In this document: positions 12,331 to 24,640 of the stretch, piece by piece
Position numbering within the stretch: position 1 is the first letter of the stretch
Layout: each line of letters begins with the position of its first letter
Origin: Plutella xylostella
Taxonomy: Eukaryota; Arthropoda; Insecta; Lepidoptera; Plutellidae
Reading direction: 5' to 3'
Assembly: GCF_932276165.1 (NCBI RefSeq)
Contig: NC_063988.1
Coordinates: forward strand, 4,650,001 to 4,714,000
Length of the DNA stretch: 64,000 bases
Position numbers and translations under genes: made by a program
Notes under the pieces: generated by a model
Databases searched by the model: none
Told to the model about the DNA's origin: nothing
Seen by the model: only the letters and a program-made list of their open reading frames with translations

Positions 12331-12403
12331 TTATTTCTTGGCTCAGAAGTGGGATGTTTGGACAAAGGTATGGAAAATGGTACGGTACGGTAACGTAGGA
12401 CAC

Positions 12404-15364
12404 AATTAATTAATAGGTAGGTACATAGGCTCAGGTTTAAAATATGGATTAAATGAGCTTCATGACTATCTGTGTCAAATAATCGTAATGTAAATGTTAA
12501 TCGTAAATCGTAAAATATGTACCTAATCCATTATTAGACTCACGGGAGAAAAACATAATTAAACGTATCAAAGCTAAGCTTCTACTTATGAAATTTACCT
12601 CTAACTCCTGCATAAAAAAGTTAATTATTTAATGATCCTAATAATCGTATACCATACGATGTCTGTATGGGATAAACCAGAGTCAGCCTCAAAAAACTAA
12701 CTCGTCATTGTAATTTAATCTCCACACCATATAATTTATCTAAATTACATTGGCCATCAATATGGATTCGTTATTACGATAGATCATTACAAAAAAACTC
12801 AATTGGATTATCCATCATGGACTATCGTGAATGAAATGGATCTATAGTCATCCTGAATATGGTTCTCTATACATAATAATGAGCTAAATGATAAATAAAC
12901 TAGATTTATTTATCTAAGTAGTCAATAATGCACTGCATAGTAATTAGATTTATTAGTCTTCGATTTTACTTGGAATCTTCATAGATAACTAACTCCTACT
13001 AGATAAAAATATAGGTAGAATTCGATCAGATTTAGATAGGTACATTAATAATTACAGCATGGTGTAACCGGAAACATCCATTTCATCATCACACGTGCCG
13101 ACAATATTGTGTTGCCATTTTTAATCAACATTCATGAAGCGGATTATACCTAGCAAGTTAAAGAACCATAGAATATGCTAAATACGTACCAGGTTAGCAT
13201 GCGATGACTGGAAGTCATATCTAATCTTGCACATTATCACCCACTCTGCACTTAACATCTGACGCCTACGACGAAAGGACTCTGTAAAACGCGCATTCCC
13301 ATTCAAGAACAGACCGCGTAGCCCCGAGCCCAGGATACATAATAAATATCAGTGCCAAGCCATCCGGGTTCGCCGTACTCTCCCGAACCAAGTTTAAACT
13401 ACTAGTATACTTAGTATACTTTATATCCTAACACAGGTCGGGGTCGACCACCTCGCTGGGCTTGCTCAGGAGGCGGCAAATCTGCAGGATACGATAAATT
13501 TCAATAGTGCATTGACTGCATTTGCTGCAGAGCCTTCGATCGACCGCCAGCGGGAAGTCAACCGTAAAATGTTATAAAACCCTCACAGGCAGCTCTAATT
13601 ACGCTTTTTACACATGTTACGCTATGTACAAGTATTTAATAAAAGGTTAGGAGAGGGCTCGCGGCGGTCATGATTCAATAGAGGGTCGGTAAGGTTCCTA
13701 GCATCGATAGCTGTGGGAGGTCTTATGCGATCAATTCAGAGAATTCTTGATTGTTCAAACTTGCAATTTATTCTCAAAGACTTTGATAACTCTATTAATT
13801 TTATGGGATGAGTGAGAGTTTAGAGCATAAATCTGAAGTGGAAGGTTCAATTAATGGTTTGGCAATAAATAAGGCTCTGGCGGCAGCGGCGGCGGCGGCG
13901 GCGTGGAGAATTAGAATGTGCAATCGACGCTCCAAGGTTCTCCCACAGGTTCTAGTCCTAGCATTTATATTATAATATACTACATCCTTCTTTCTTATTC
14001 ATCATCTTCAATAAAAACTTGGTAATATAAACATTCATATAAAACTTGACTTAGTTAGTACTTACAAATTATAATTGCAAGCAATCTTGCCGTGCTTAGT
14101 TATTAGTTCAACAGTTTATCTTTAGTTTTGTATAGGTAATACTTATTTTTATGGTTAAATTGTAATGAATTTCAAGATAGGATTATTATTTTTCGGAATT
14201 TATTTAATTTAAGTATATTCTCATACATCTTAAAAGTTTTTAGTGAATATATCGGTACGCATAATTAAACATTGCTCAGGACATATGATACCTATGCTTA
14301 AAAACCTTTTGGTTACATACGAGGTTCAAAACAAATACCAAAACAGCTCAAATGCATGACTGTAATGAGTTGATAAATGGTTTCTCTTTAATACACAATA
14401 ACTATTTACAATGTATTGAACAAAAGCAGTAAATGAGCGCTATAAAATCTAGCTAATAGCTATTCCTTGGAGAACTGAAGCAACAGAACTCGTATTGTGA
14501 AATGCGGGATGTGTTTTATAGCTTAGATCGCAGATGAAAGCATCGCAATGTTGCTTGCAAATATTTATGCTACAATTTAAATATTTTATATGAGAAAAAC
14601 ATCATCAAGCTTAGAAAAACTGCAAAAGTTTCTAAGAACGAAGTTAATAATTTAATTTCCCTGGCGAGGCATATTAGACAGAGGTTGAAGAGGACGGTAA
14701 AACGTAAATACAGAGATGAACTATAAACATACTTGAGATAAATTATGCAATTACAAGAGGTATTCAGTGAATACGTAAAGTTAGAGAATGTCCCAGCTAA
14801 TATTGTAAATATCCCTGCCTACCGTGGACGTATTCAGGCGTATGTTACGAGTATTGAGGGGTACGAGTTCCGAGATTTATATTCCTAGCATTATGTTCAT
14901 AATCAAGAAAAAAATATAAACACTGTTTATTTTGGCACCAATATGATAAGATTAGTAGGTAAGTAGATTCTAAAAGTAGCATTGTGAAAGTTGTAAGTTG
15001 ACTAACTAAATAGTTTCTAATAATTTATGCTTAGTTTGTCCCTCTCGAAACTTTCCCAAATAAACAGTTCTTATGCAATAATTATCATAAAATTGTACTC
15101 AACTGTCACCTTGTAATAAAATTAATAAGATATATTAATTATCAATCGTACTTTATGTATGTACGTATGGTCGGGTAGTTAGATAATCTAACTGTGTAAT
15201 CCTTCCGTGGGGACAGGGTTAAAAAACGCTATTCCAGCTCTTGTCAACTCTAGTGTTTGTCACCGACCGACACGCTAGAAAGGCGTACCTACCTCTACTA
15301 TAACAATGCTCCCTTGAGTTTTCGGACCAACTCGCTAAAATAGCGTACCCCTACTATAATGATG
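12404..15364. other. Intergenic DNA, no gene recognised
   Basis: Mostly AT-rich. A GGC-type trinucleotide run sits near 13876-13903. The interval 13437-13576 is GC-richer, follows an ACACAG acceptor-like site and is open on the plus strand for 46 codons; the opposite strand has a short open stretch with acceptor- and donor-like ends. I cannot assign either to a gene. Confidence 0.35.
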
Positions 15365-15475
15365 TTCCCTGAGTGCGTCCCTGCGCGGGCCGCGGTGCGC
15401 ATGCGCGCGTGCGCGGCTGTCCCCGGCGCGGGCACGACGCGTCACTCAGCCATGTTTTTTTGCGCCATCTTGTAT
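15365..15475. promoter_or_regulatory. CpG-rich patch with an NRF-1-type palindrome
   Basis: In an otherwise AT-rich spacer this short block is dense in CpG and contains TGCGCATGCGCG at 15396-15407, which fits the NRF-1/EWG binding consensus. It is preceded by two diverged copies of a roughly 45-bp unit (CGCTAGAAAGGCGTACC near 15272, CGCTAAAATAGCGTACC near 15332). It could be a promoter or the 5' end of a non-coding or unseen transcript. The open frame over it (15359-15604) has no recognisable motif. Confidence 0.3.
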
Positions 15476-18400
15476 AAACTACCAGCAAATTGTGCCCCGA
15501 CTAATTGTTACCGTTTATGTAGTGTTAAAGATCTCTCTGAAAAAGCCCTCGCCTTCTCGAATAAGACGCTAAAATGCAACATTTTTAAATTGCTTCCAAA
15601 TTGAGGCGGTACTGCCGCCGCCTGTTTATGCAGGTAGTTCTGCGTATCCGTAAAATTAAGCATTCTCGGCTTTAAAACGCTTTCGGAAGTTTTTTACGGT
15701 AAATTATAGGGACCTTACCAAAACAGAACGATTAAACTCAAGTGCTACCTATACTTACCTACAGAATAATAACTAAATCTTATTCATCCCAATGAATGAG
15801 ATGACTCAAGAAACTACTTAAAGCAAGTGAATAAAAATCAACGACAAAAAAATGCGGTCAATTGCTGCAGAATAACCCGACTGAATCGCTTTTCATCGTG
15901 ACTTTACTATTGCGAGTGTCCCGTGATTTATAGTGGATGCGAGTGCACTCCAATTCCAGCTTAGAGTAAAGGGAATGCTCGGTTTATCATAAATTTATAT
16001 CAGCATAGGACTGAGATTGCGCTAAGTCAGAGTTGTTACGAATGTCTTTTTGCTTATTATTTTATTGTGTTAGGAAGGCGTTGTTACGCAGTACGAAGGG
16101 TTTTGGATGTAGAGACACCTCGAACATTCTTTTGTTTGTGTAGAAACCTACAAATAAAAATATAACTACGCATACAGCATGTAGAATGTAGGCATGTAGT
16201 ATATAACAGCGATTTCGTTAAAACTTTTGATCATCATCGAATGTTTAAAATAAAATACCGATTGATAACCTCATTAATAACAGAATTTTGTTTAAATAAA
16301 GGTATATCGATTAAACAATTAGTTAGGTTAGGATCCATTTCCGTTTTCATGACTTTATAGATGAACTATAAGCAGTCATCACCTGTCTTACAATTAACAG
16401 TACTAGCCGCGTAAATCGCAATGAATTTATAAACGTTCTCATCATACGAGTCTCCAAGCTTTAGCAGACAACTTTTTGCAGAATACCCTAAGGACGGCTG
16501 TCAAAACGAACACTTTACGAGTAGCAAGTGAAATTTAAAACCACAATTTAGCATGGAGGGAGCCGCATGACTCGCAAGTCCAGGGTTGGTTGGTGCGTTT
16601 TATTTACGCACTAGGTTTCCGTCTGCCTTCCTCACTTATCTGATTTGAAACGGCTATAACTAACTGAGAGTGGTATATGAGTGATTACGGTTGGACAAAT
16701 GCATATACAAGTTGCTTAGTTGTTACTTTTTAGATTAGTAGTATTGAATATAGGTACTTATATTGTAACAAACGTATGCTACCTATCCGTCTTATGTTAT
16801 CCTACGACAAAAACTGGCTTGCCTAGGTATAAAGTATATGTGCAATTCTAACCATTCAAAAAGAGTGACCAATGGATAATATTTATGCTCAAATTATTTT
16901 GTTGACTACACATCTAACAATCAAAGATTTTCGTCGACTCCAGACGCCTGCACAAGCTATTGACTCCGACGAATTGATTAAACGATAAAACATACGGAGC
17001 AAGCACTTACAAGCGAAGGCGATACCAAACTTGCCCTATTTAGTATGCACATTGTGTAGTAATTGATACAAGATAACAAGTGGCCCTGTATCTATTATCT
17101 CTATGCAACAATGGCCGAGTAATCGAGACGATGGTATCAGCCATTGGACAATAAGGTGTCTCCTACCAGCCTATCACACCGCATTCTTTTACTACCGTGA
17201 TTAATATCAACCACTCCGGTGGTCCGATGTCCAAGTTACTCCATCACTCCAAAATTAATGATGCAGCGACGTGAGTACGTAAGTTTTGGTAAAATTACCT
17301 CGAACTTCGAATGTCGTCAGACAACAATCTTCTATTTCTGGCCTTAACATTTTATTTTAAATTAGCAAAAAACATTTTGTTGAGGACTGGTACCGTGTTA
17401 AATCCCCTGGGATCTGCAAAACACTCCAATCTATCTTAACCTTTCTCTGCCACTACCACTACCGGCTACAGTATCTACGTTCGTCGTTGTAGTTTTTTTC
17501 TTCTATAGTGTTTTTCTCAGAATTGCACCTTAAGCAGAGATTAGCAGCAAAAGATGCTAGCGATAGTATCCGGCCACTATCCGGCATCTGCCGCCCTTCA
17601 TATTGAACCGTCAGCGAGAGACCAACAGTAGGTATTCAGTAATTGATTACAAGTACTGGCACATCGATATGCCCTTATCGCGAATCGGGCCGACGCACAA
17701 TGTCCTATAAACAAGGAGATCCTATCTGTTGTAAATGAATCAGAGTAGATGGCCTGACGTTTTGTAAAACGATTCCAGGTTCCATTCTGCTCGCTTGATA
17801 TTACTTACACCTAGAAGAGGTAGAGGTATAAGGTAGATAAGGATATAGTCTGTAACCAATCCATAGAGTTGAATAAATTAATACTGACCATAATTATTAC
17901 ATCATTATAATTTATTGCAATTGTATTAGATAGTAATTTGTTGGGGTAGTAAAGAAAATTTAGTTTTTTTTTTAATATTTGCCATCTTGAATCTATGTAA
18001 CCTTAGTACCTATCTACAATGTTAGGCCATCATCCCGTGGGATTGACTACAGCCTACCGTCCGTATCATGTCATGTCGGCGATATTACCCCACTTTATTT
18101 GATGGACAATGGTCGCACCACATTCTTCAACAACGCTGCATGTTGGAGTAAAGTACACTTTAAATTACATTAAAATGCTTTTAAGCCGATCAAGATTTTT
18201 TTTCGAACCGAACAATGAACCCAAAGCTAATGTACAACATCTCAAAAAAAATGCTTGCTTTAATTTGAAAACCATTTTGCGAGGCGACTTTATTATTTTT
18301 ACAAGTTGTTTTCTAATGCCTAAATCATGACGTCATTTCCGTTTTAAAATAAATTTTTCATTTTATTTCAAGGCTTTAGCGAAACGTAGAACATTTCGTA

Positions 18401-19186
18401 TTTATTGGTAAGATATGGTAAACAGAATAAATTAACACCTCAGATATACTGTAATAAAATTCTATTGCACTTGTTTTGGTCATAATCATGATTGTGAGGT
18501 GTAGGTATGTAAATAAAGCGTTATTTGCACTGGTAATTCGACGGGCAATTTTATTGATTCAAGAATTTCTTGATGCAAATTAGCGTGCGGATTATTCTTA
18601 AAGGCAGTGCGATAAACTGTTTAGTAAAAAAAACTTTTTATTTATATTTTAACATATTTTTTTACAATATTACACATAGATAATATAATATAAGTATAAA
18701 GTCAGGAATGGTACTTTGAAAACACGCAAGTACCTAGTATATCTGAATAATATCATTTTCCTTCCTATTCTGACTACAGACTATGCACAATTTACGAAGT
18801 ATCCTTTCCCCTGATTTTTTAAGGCAGTCATAAGTTCAAGCTCATATTTATAAACAACTGTGTTTGCAACTGCAGACTTACGTGACTGCAAAGTTTAAGT
18901 TTTACTACTATTTTAAGCACTATGTAGCAGTTAATTGATTTTAATTTTATCCTCTGGCCATTTTATTTAAGTAACCAATAAACGTAAGTTATTAATGATG
19001 TATAAACTAGCAAAAAACTACTGAGTATTTACTGCGATGCTTAAAATATGACATGATTAATATCATAAGTTTCCATAAACTAGTTAAATATTATGATGCA
19101 TGTATGTGCATGTATGTGCTTTCGTGACCACCCAGGTGCTCAGTCGGAATCATAAACAATGTTTTTGCAGACTCATCGAGGTAAAC
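15476..19186. other. Intergenic DNA, nothing recognised
   Basis: AT-rich sequence without supported genes. One open frame at 18109-18330 (+) has no family motif and lies in repeat-like sequence. Confidence 0.4.
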
Positions 19187-20223
19187 TTATTATAAATATT
19201 CTGTGTGTGTGTGCACTGAGGGACCACATGTTTTTTTGTAGGTTTGGTAACTAAAACATTTAGTAAAAGTTGTAACTTAATTTGTAAAACGAATGCTGGA
19301 ATTTGTAAACAATTAATTCAAAGGTTATTCGACATTAATATGGTCCCTCAGCACAAAAAAATAATTTCAATTTCTAGAAAAGTATTTAGTTTTAAGGAAT
19401 CCTTTGTTACTACATAATTAGTAAAAATCATTTAAAGCTGTACACCTCGATCAAAAACATAAATTTACTTTGATTATATTATAAATTTCGTATTAATTTG
19501 TGGTCCCTCAGTTCACACACTATAGAATTATAAATTCATTAAAATATAAAAAAATCCAAGGAAATCTGCAATGTTGCAGTTATTACAAATTATAAAAATG
19601 GTTTTACTAAAGGAAAATCATCATTTATCATGGATTAATCACTCATTCAGCAAGTTATTAAAATTTTTCCAATTCCCTTATATTGCAATTTTAGGTTATG
19701 TTATTTATTAGGGTGACCGCACACCAAAAAAAAGTTTCAATGAGGCGTTTGTTAAAAAAAATATTTACATTATTGGAAAAACAGATGGCGTTGTCTGAGT
19801 TGTTCTTAACTGTCAAAACCCTCAGAACACAGATTTTGTGTCAGCTCACATCTTATTTCCACAGAGGAAATTCTATATCTGCCCTCATTCATTCTCTACA
19901 GCAACGACGCTTGAAAAATAAACATTCTGTACTTGTAAATTAGACTAAATAGAAGTACTATTAAAAGGAGTGAGTTCTTATTCCGAGTTTAATACTTCAA
20001 CCTCTTTGCTCTGTGTGCAATATTTGACAGTTCTGTACCTACACTATGTTGTCAGGACATCTATCGGCTTGTAAAATCTCATAAATCTGTCATAATTTGT
20101 ATGAATTAGGGCCAGCGCGCGGGTGCAATTTTCTTTTGACAAAACGTTCTGACGGGCGTATCCTTCCTTTTGAAATAATTGTAGAAAACGATATACTTAC
20201 GTTTACGACTGCAAATATTAGTA

Positions 20224-20579
20224 CAGTGCGACAAACTTATCTGTTCCGGTGAGAGCGAACTAAATTGATCCATATCTCATTATTTACTAATGAATTATAT
20301 ATTGATATAGATTAGATGGGTTTATTAAAACCACAAGAGCGAATTACCACTACTTCTTGGCAAACTTAAAATCTTATACAGGGTGTTGCAAAATTGGTAT
20401 ACTAAGCCGAAACCTACATATGCAGCATGGTATTCTGATTTCAGTTTCGGGCTTAGATATACCATGCTGCACATGTAGGTTTCGGCTTAGTATACCCTTT
20501 TTGCAACACCCTGTAGAATGAAGAAATATTAAACATAATTACGTGAGCTGTCAGCAGAACAGATAAGTTTGTGGCACTG
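20224..20579. mobile_element. MITE with CAGTGCGACAAACTTATCTG ends, nested in the foldback
   Basis: The left end CAGTGCGACAAACTTATCTG is mirrored by CAGATAAGTTTGTGGCACTG on the right, with TA on both sides (20222-20223 and 20580-20581). This fits a Tc1/mariner-type non-autonomous element. It lies in the loop of the foldback and itself contains another MITE at 20379-20513. Confidence 0.8.
20379..20513. mobile_element. 135-bp palindromic MITE, CAGGGTGTTGCAAAA family
   Basis: The left arm CAGGGTGTTGCAAAATTGGT and the inverse of the right arm pair for about 55 bp; the arms share CTAAGCCGAAACCTACAT. TA flanks both sides. The loop is very short, so the transcript would fold into one long hairpin. 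A half copy lies at 4076. Confidence 0.85.
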
Positions 20580-21640
20580 TAACTAGTTTTAGACAGCTTT
20601 ACTTATAAGATTTATATGACGTCTTCCGTTCCCTCAGAAGAATGCAGCTCACATAAATGGACAGGCCGGTGGCCATCTATCGGACGATTTTGAAACTTTT
20701 AAACTGTCAAGGAAAATCTCTCATTCACTTTCATTCACTTCATAAACATAGAGAAAATAACACTACGTTACGTTTTATTTATAAATTTGTATAGGTAGAT
20801 GGGTGCAATATTTTTGTGTGTAAGATCTTGGAGGCGTGGGGAAACTTAATCATCTACACAAAAATTTACTGTAGTTCAGTTATACCTAGGGAATCTAGGG
20901 ATTAGTCTGAGGCCACTCTATATATAAATCACATATTGAAATCTTTTTTAGTGTGCGGTCACCCTAATAAATAACATAACCTAAATTGGGAATTGGAAAA
21001 AATTTAATAACTTGTTGAATGAGTGATTAATCCATGATAAATGATGATTTTCCTTTAGTAAAACCATTTTTATAATTTGTAATAAGTGCAACATTGCAGA
21101 TTTCCTTGGATTTTTTTATATTTTAATGAACTTATAATTCTATAGTGTGTGAACTGAGGGACCACAAATTAATACGAATTTTATGAAATTTACACTTAAT
21201 TATCTAGTTATTTCACTGTTATAATGTTTCTTGTAACTTTTACTAATTCGTGCAATAATCTTAATGTTATTTAATGTCATAATTAGTATTTTATAAGCCA
21301 ATAAAAAGTGGTCCCTCAGAGACCAAAAAAATCTACTGGAATACGATATAATCAAAGTAAATTTATGTTTTTGATCGAGGTGTACAGCTTTAAATGATTT
21401 TTACTAATTATGTAGTAACAAAGGATTCCTCAAAACTAAATACTTTTCTAGAAATTGAAATTATTTTTTTGTGCTGAGGGACCATATTAATGTCGAATAA
21501 CTTTTGAATTAATTGTTTACAAATTCCGGCATTCGTTTTACAAATTAAGTTACAACTTTTACTAAATGTTTTAGTTACCAAACCTACAAAAAAACATGTG
21601 GTCCCTCAGTGCACACACACACAATATTCTTATTATAATA

Positions 21641-23105
21641 GGGAATATGCGTAATTTTTTTAAATACTTTTATTGGATAGTTTTACATCACTTTATTATA
21701 GTTAAAAAAAATTCAATGCCAAAATAAGTAATTTAAGGTATTTTAAAGAAAGTTAAAAAATTACAACCATCACGACCACTTTGAAATTCCCGTCAGGATG
21801 GCGGGCTGTCGTGACGTCATAATCGTTTAATTTCACGGCTCAGAATAATGAGTCCCGTCAGTCGGCATAGATTTTTTACCTAATCAAGTAATCACAGAGT
21901 ACTTTTGTATTTTCAACAAACCAATGTTGTCATGGTAACAAACGAAAAAGGAAGTGTATAAAGTGTGATCAGTGGCTGTTTTGTAATGGGAGATCGTAAA
22001 TAGCTGCTAGTAGCTCTTTTGAAATGGGAGCGCGCAAACCAGAGGACCTTTGTACACAGTATTACGCTATTATGGCAATATGAATATAAAGTAATATTTG
22101 TATTGTATGTAAGTACTTACTGTTACTTTGGTTCTCAGTAAGAGAGACTAGGGTTAGTGGGTCATTCTATTCTATTATCTGTGGGGGTGTAAGAACCTGC
22201 ACCTGGCTCTCTTGAATGGAACCATTGTGCATATCTCAAAGGTCTAAACCCCCTTATCTAAACTATCGAATAAGAGTATAAAAATATATGCATATTCCCT
22301 AATATTTGGGCACACGGCTCTCGACTTTTCAATAGTCTTTGCTGTCCTTTTCCGCAGCTGGCCACAGTTTACTCGTTCATACTGCGTAATAAATTTAATG
22401 TGTCCAGTTCTTCTGATTACGAGAATTCTTCCATAACTTAATTTAGAAAAAAATAACAACTTTTGAAATATACTAACGACTGCCATTATAACCTAAAAGT
22501 AGAAAGAGTAACTTGTGTCATGTTCATGTCATAATACTTACAATACAAATTTAATTTTATTGTGTTGCAATATGGAGCATATTTGAGTGGCTCGTTGACT
22601 AGCGAATTGCTGTTTACGCCTCATTACATAGAACAACTAGTGGCAGCCCATACACTACCAACAAAAAATATAAAAAGTCCTAAACTTTGCAAACAAACAA
22701 GCATATCAAACAAGAAGTGGAGAGGTTATAGGAGGCTAGGATCTACTCGTATTGGAAGAATTTTTATGTGATCCATCGTATCTGATCACAACGAGCATCA
22801 CAAATACTCGGTGACATTAACATTTCTTTGTTTACACTTGAGATTTATTTAACTATACGCAAACGCAAAGAAGTTATTATTCTGACATTGATATATATAA
22901 AGAATTATGACGTCACATCCGCCCTAAGAAAATGGGTGACGTTTCTCGGAAGTTAGAATTTACCGAAGTTTTTTTGTACTTTTCAACTTCATTTACTTGC
23001 TCAAAAATAAATTATAATCAAAAATTATGATGGAGTCGTAGTTATGAAACAACAAAGTTTATTATAAATAATATTTGACCTTTATTTGAACCACTTGCAT
23101 ATTCC
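21641..23105. mobile_element. 1.46-kb element with GGGAATATGC ends
   Basis: GGGAATATGC at 21641 is mirrored by GCATATTCCC ending at 23105, with TA on each side. The inner parts of the two ends are loosely inverted too: CGTGACGTCATAATCG near 21813 against AATTATGACGTCACATCC near 22904. A third GCATATTCCC occurs at 22290. It abuts the foldback to its left. No transposase is recognised inside; open frames at 22244-22486 (-) and 22562-22771 (+) lack motifs. Confidence 0.5.
22165..22255. repeat. SINE tail fragment
   Basis: TTGAATGGAACCATTGTGCA and the following GGTCTAAAC match the tail of the SINE at 2646-2974. Only the tail is present. Confidence 0.5.
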
Positions 23106-24429
23106 CTATTCTTGTCGCGAATCTTTTACCCGGTATGAAGTTAACAAGCTTAGAATGGCTAAATTATGTTTGTTTTGTTATTTTAACATTTCAAATTATG
23201 CTAGCAATGCAGCGGTTAGTTCGTACGTTTAAAGTTATTTATTAGTTTTAGTAGGAGCTCAGTAAGTAGAAGTAGATAAATTAAAATTTATAGTAGCCCT
23301 CTCTGTATATAGATAGAGGTCTGTATGTAGAGCTCTCTATGTAGAGCTACTTACTACCTAATTGTATTCTACGGATTTTATGTAGGTCTTTCAGAGCGTT
23401 GATCGTCAGATAAATTCCTTTTTTTATGATAGAATGGAATCAAATTAACATCTGCTAATGTACAGTCAGCAAAAAAGCTACCTTTCGCTTCCCGGGTAGG
23501 TACCTAATTGTATTTTAAGACTAGCTTCTAGCGAACAGCTATAAAGAAATAAAACTTAATGAAAAACATGAACACCCATGAGGAAACACTCCTTTACAAC
23601 CATGTTCACGGGAATACGATTCCAGTACGAAGAACTTCTTACATTCATTACGTCAATTATGCAATTTAAGTATTATTTCGTGTCGACGTAGCGGCGATGA
23701 TCAGCCGCCATTACTGCGACATTACCGATTTATATTTCGTCACACACGATTACGAGTCGACACGATGCGCTTGCGCCGGTGGAGTATTAGCGCTTCCTGT
23801 TGTGGCCGCACTCAGTAGGTACTGGTGATGTCTAGTATTGAAGCTATAGAAGTGTAATCAACTCACGTCGAATGATGACGTCTGAATAGAAGCCATTAAA
23901 ATAATCTTTGGTGGTTTTGTCAAGCATAACCGTATTAGAGTGTTGCATGATCATCAAGTCATTTTTTTTAGATTATCTAGATCTAATGCTTAGTTTCATA
24001 TTTTGTAGATCCTTTATCATGTCAAAAGATTCCTCATATAATTTCCTATTTCCGTTTGCCTTGTTTTGTTTAATGATACAAATAATATAGTAGAGCTCTA
24101 CATATAATATTAGAAATAGTCCCACACAAACACAACATACAGTAAGTAGTATAGAGTTAGATATAGACGCCTAACGTTTTAATATGAATAATAATTCCCC
24201 GCGGACCGTTGAGCAGTGATCGCAGTCATCCGCTTAATCGATGGTCATGAAGATGGACGATGACATTTCCATAAACACCGACGACATAATGTACTACATA
24301 ATGATGACACGACAACACTCCACGACCTCTGCTGGCTCGGGGACTTCCACCATGGAACAACGCAACTCAGCAGAGGACTCGGGTGTCTGTACAAGGTGTT
24401 ACAAAAGTGGTAGGTATACTTAGTAAATA
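23106..24429. other. Intergenic DNA with one unassigned small open frame
   Basis: An ATG-started frame at 24241-24423 is acidic and polar, with methionines, serines and threonines; it begins MVMKMDDDISINTDDIMYY and then meets a degenerate MITE end (GTACAAGGTGTTACAAAAGT near 24389). It could be a real short exon cut by a transposon or chance. Nothing else is recognised. Confidence 0.25.
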
Positions 24430-24640
24430 TCGAAAGATAAATAGATAGATAGAATACACTTTATTTGTACTTACACCAAAAAAATTACATTAAAATCAAC
24501 CAGTTGTAACTAAATTAGGGTACAAAAAAAGGTCACTCTGAACAGCTTTTGTTTAACAACTTTTGGGAAATTCGCGAAAGTGAGGCTACTTAAACTGGTC
24601 TCGGCAGTGGAAATCCCTTCCCCGAGCCCTAGGTCCCCGA
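24430..24640 (-). repeat. LINE 3' untranslated fragment, minus orientation
   Basis: AGATAGATAGAATACACTTT with the GATA repeat at the left fits the microsatellite-like 3' terminus of a CR1- or jockey-type LINE read from the minus strand. No coding part remains. Confidence 0.4.

Larger units (their letters stand above)
19187..21641. mobile_element. 2.5-kb foldback element with about 0.55-0.7 kb arms
   Basis: The left arm, about 19187-19735, is the near-perfect inverse of the right arm, about 20943-21641. Examples are GTGTGTGTGCACTGAGGGAC at 19203 versus GTCCCTCAGTGCACACACAC at 21601, and TTATTAGGGTGACCGCACAC at 19706 versus GTGTGCGGTCACCCTAATAA at 20951. The right arm carries about 160 bp (near 21183-21345) absent from the left. 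The 10-mer TGAGGGACCA occurs seven times in either orientation. The loop holds two nested MITEs. No transposase frame is visible. This is a foldback-type or long-TIR non-autonomous DNA transposon, class not certain. Confidence 0.8.

Noticed and set aside
15359..15604. 81-codon frame over the CpG-rich patch as a protein gene
   Set aside because: The arginine/alanine-rich start simply follows the CpG-rich composition, and the rest has no motif. It is kept only as a promoter candidate.
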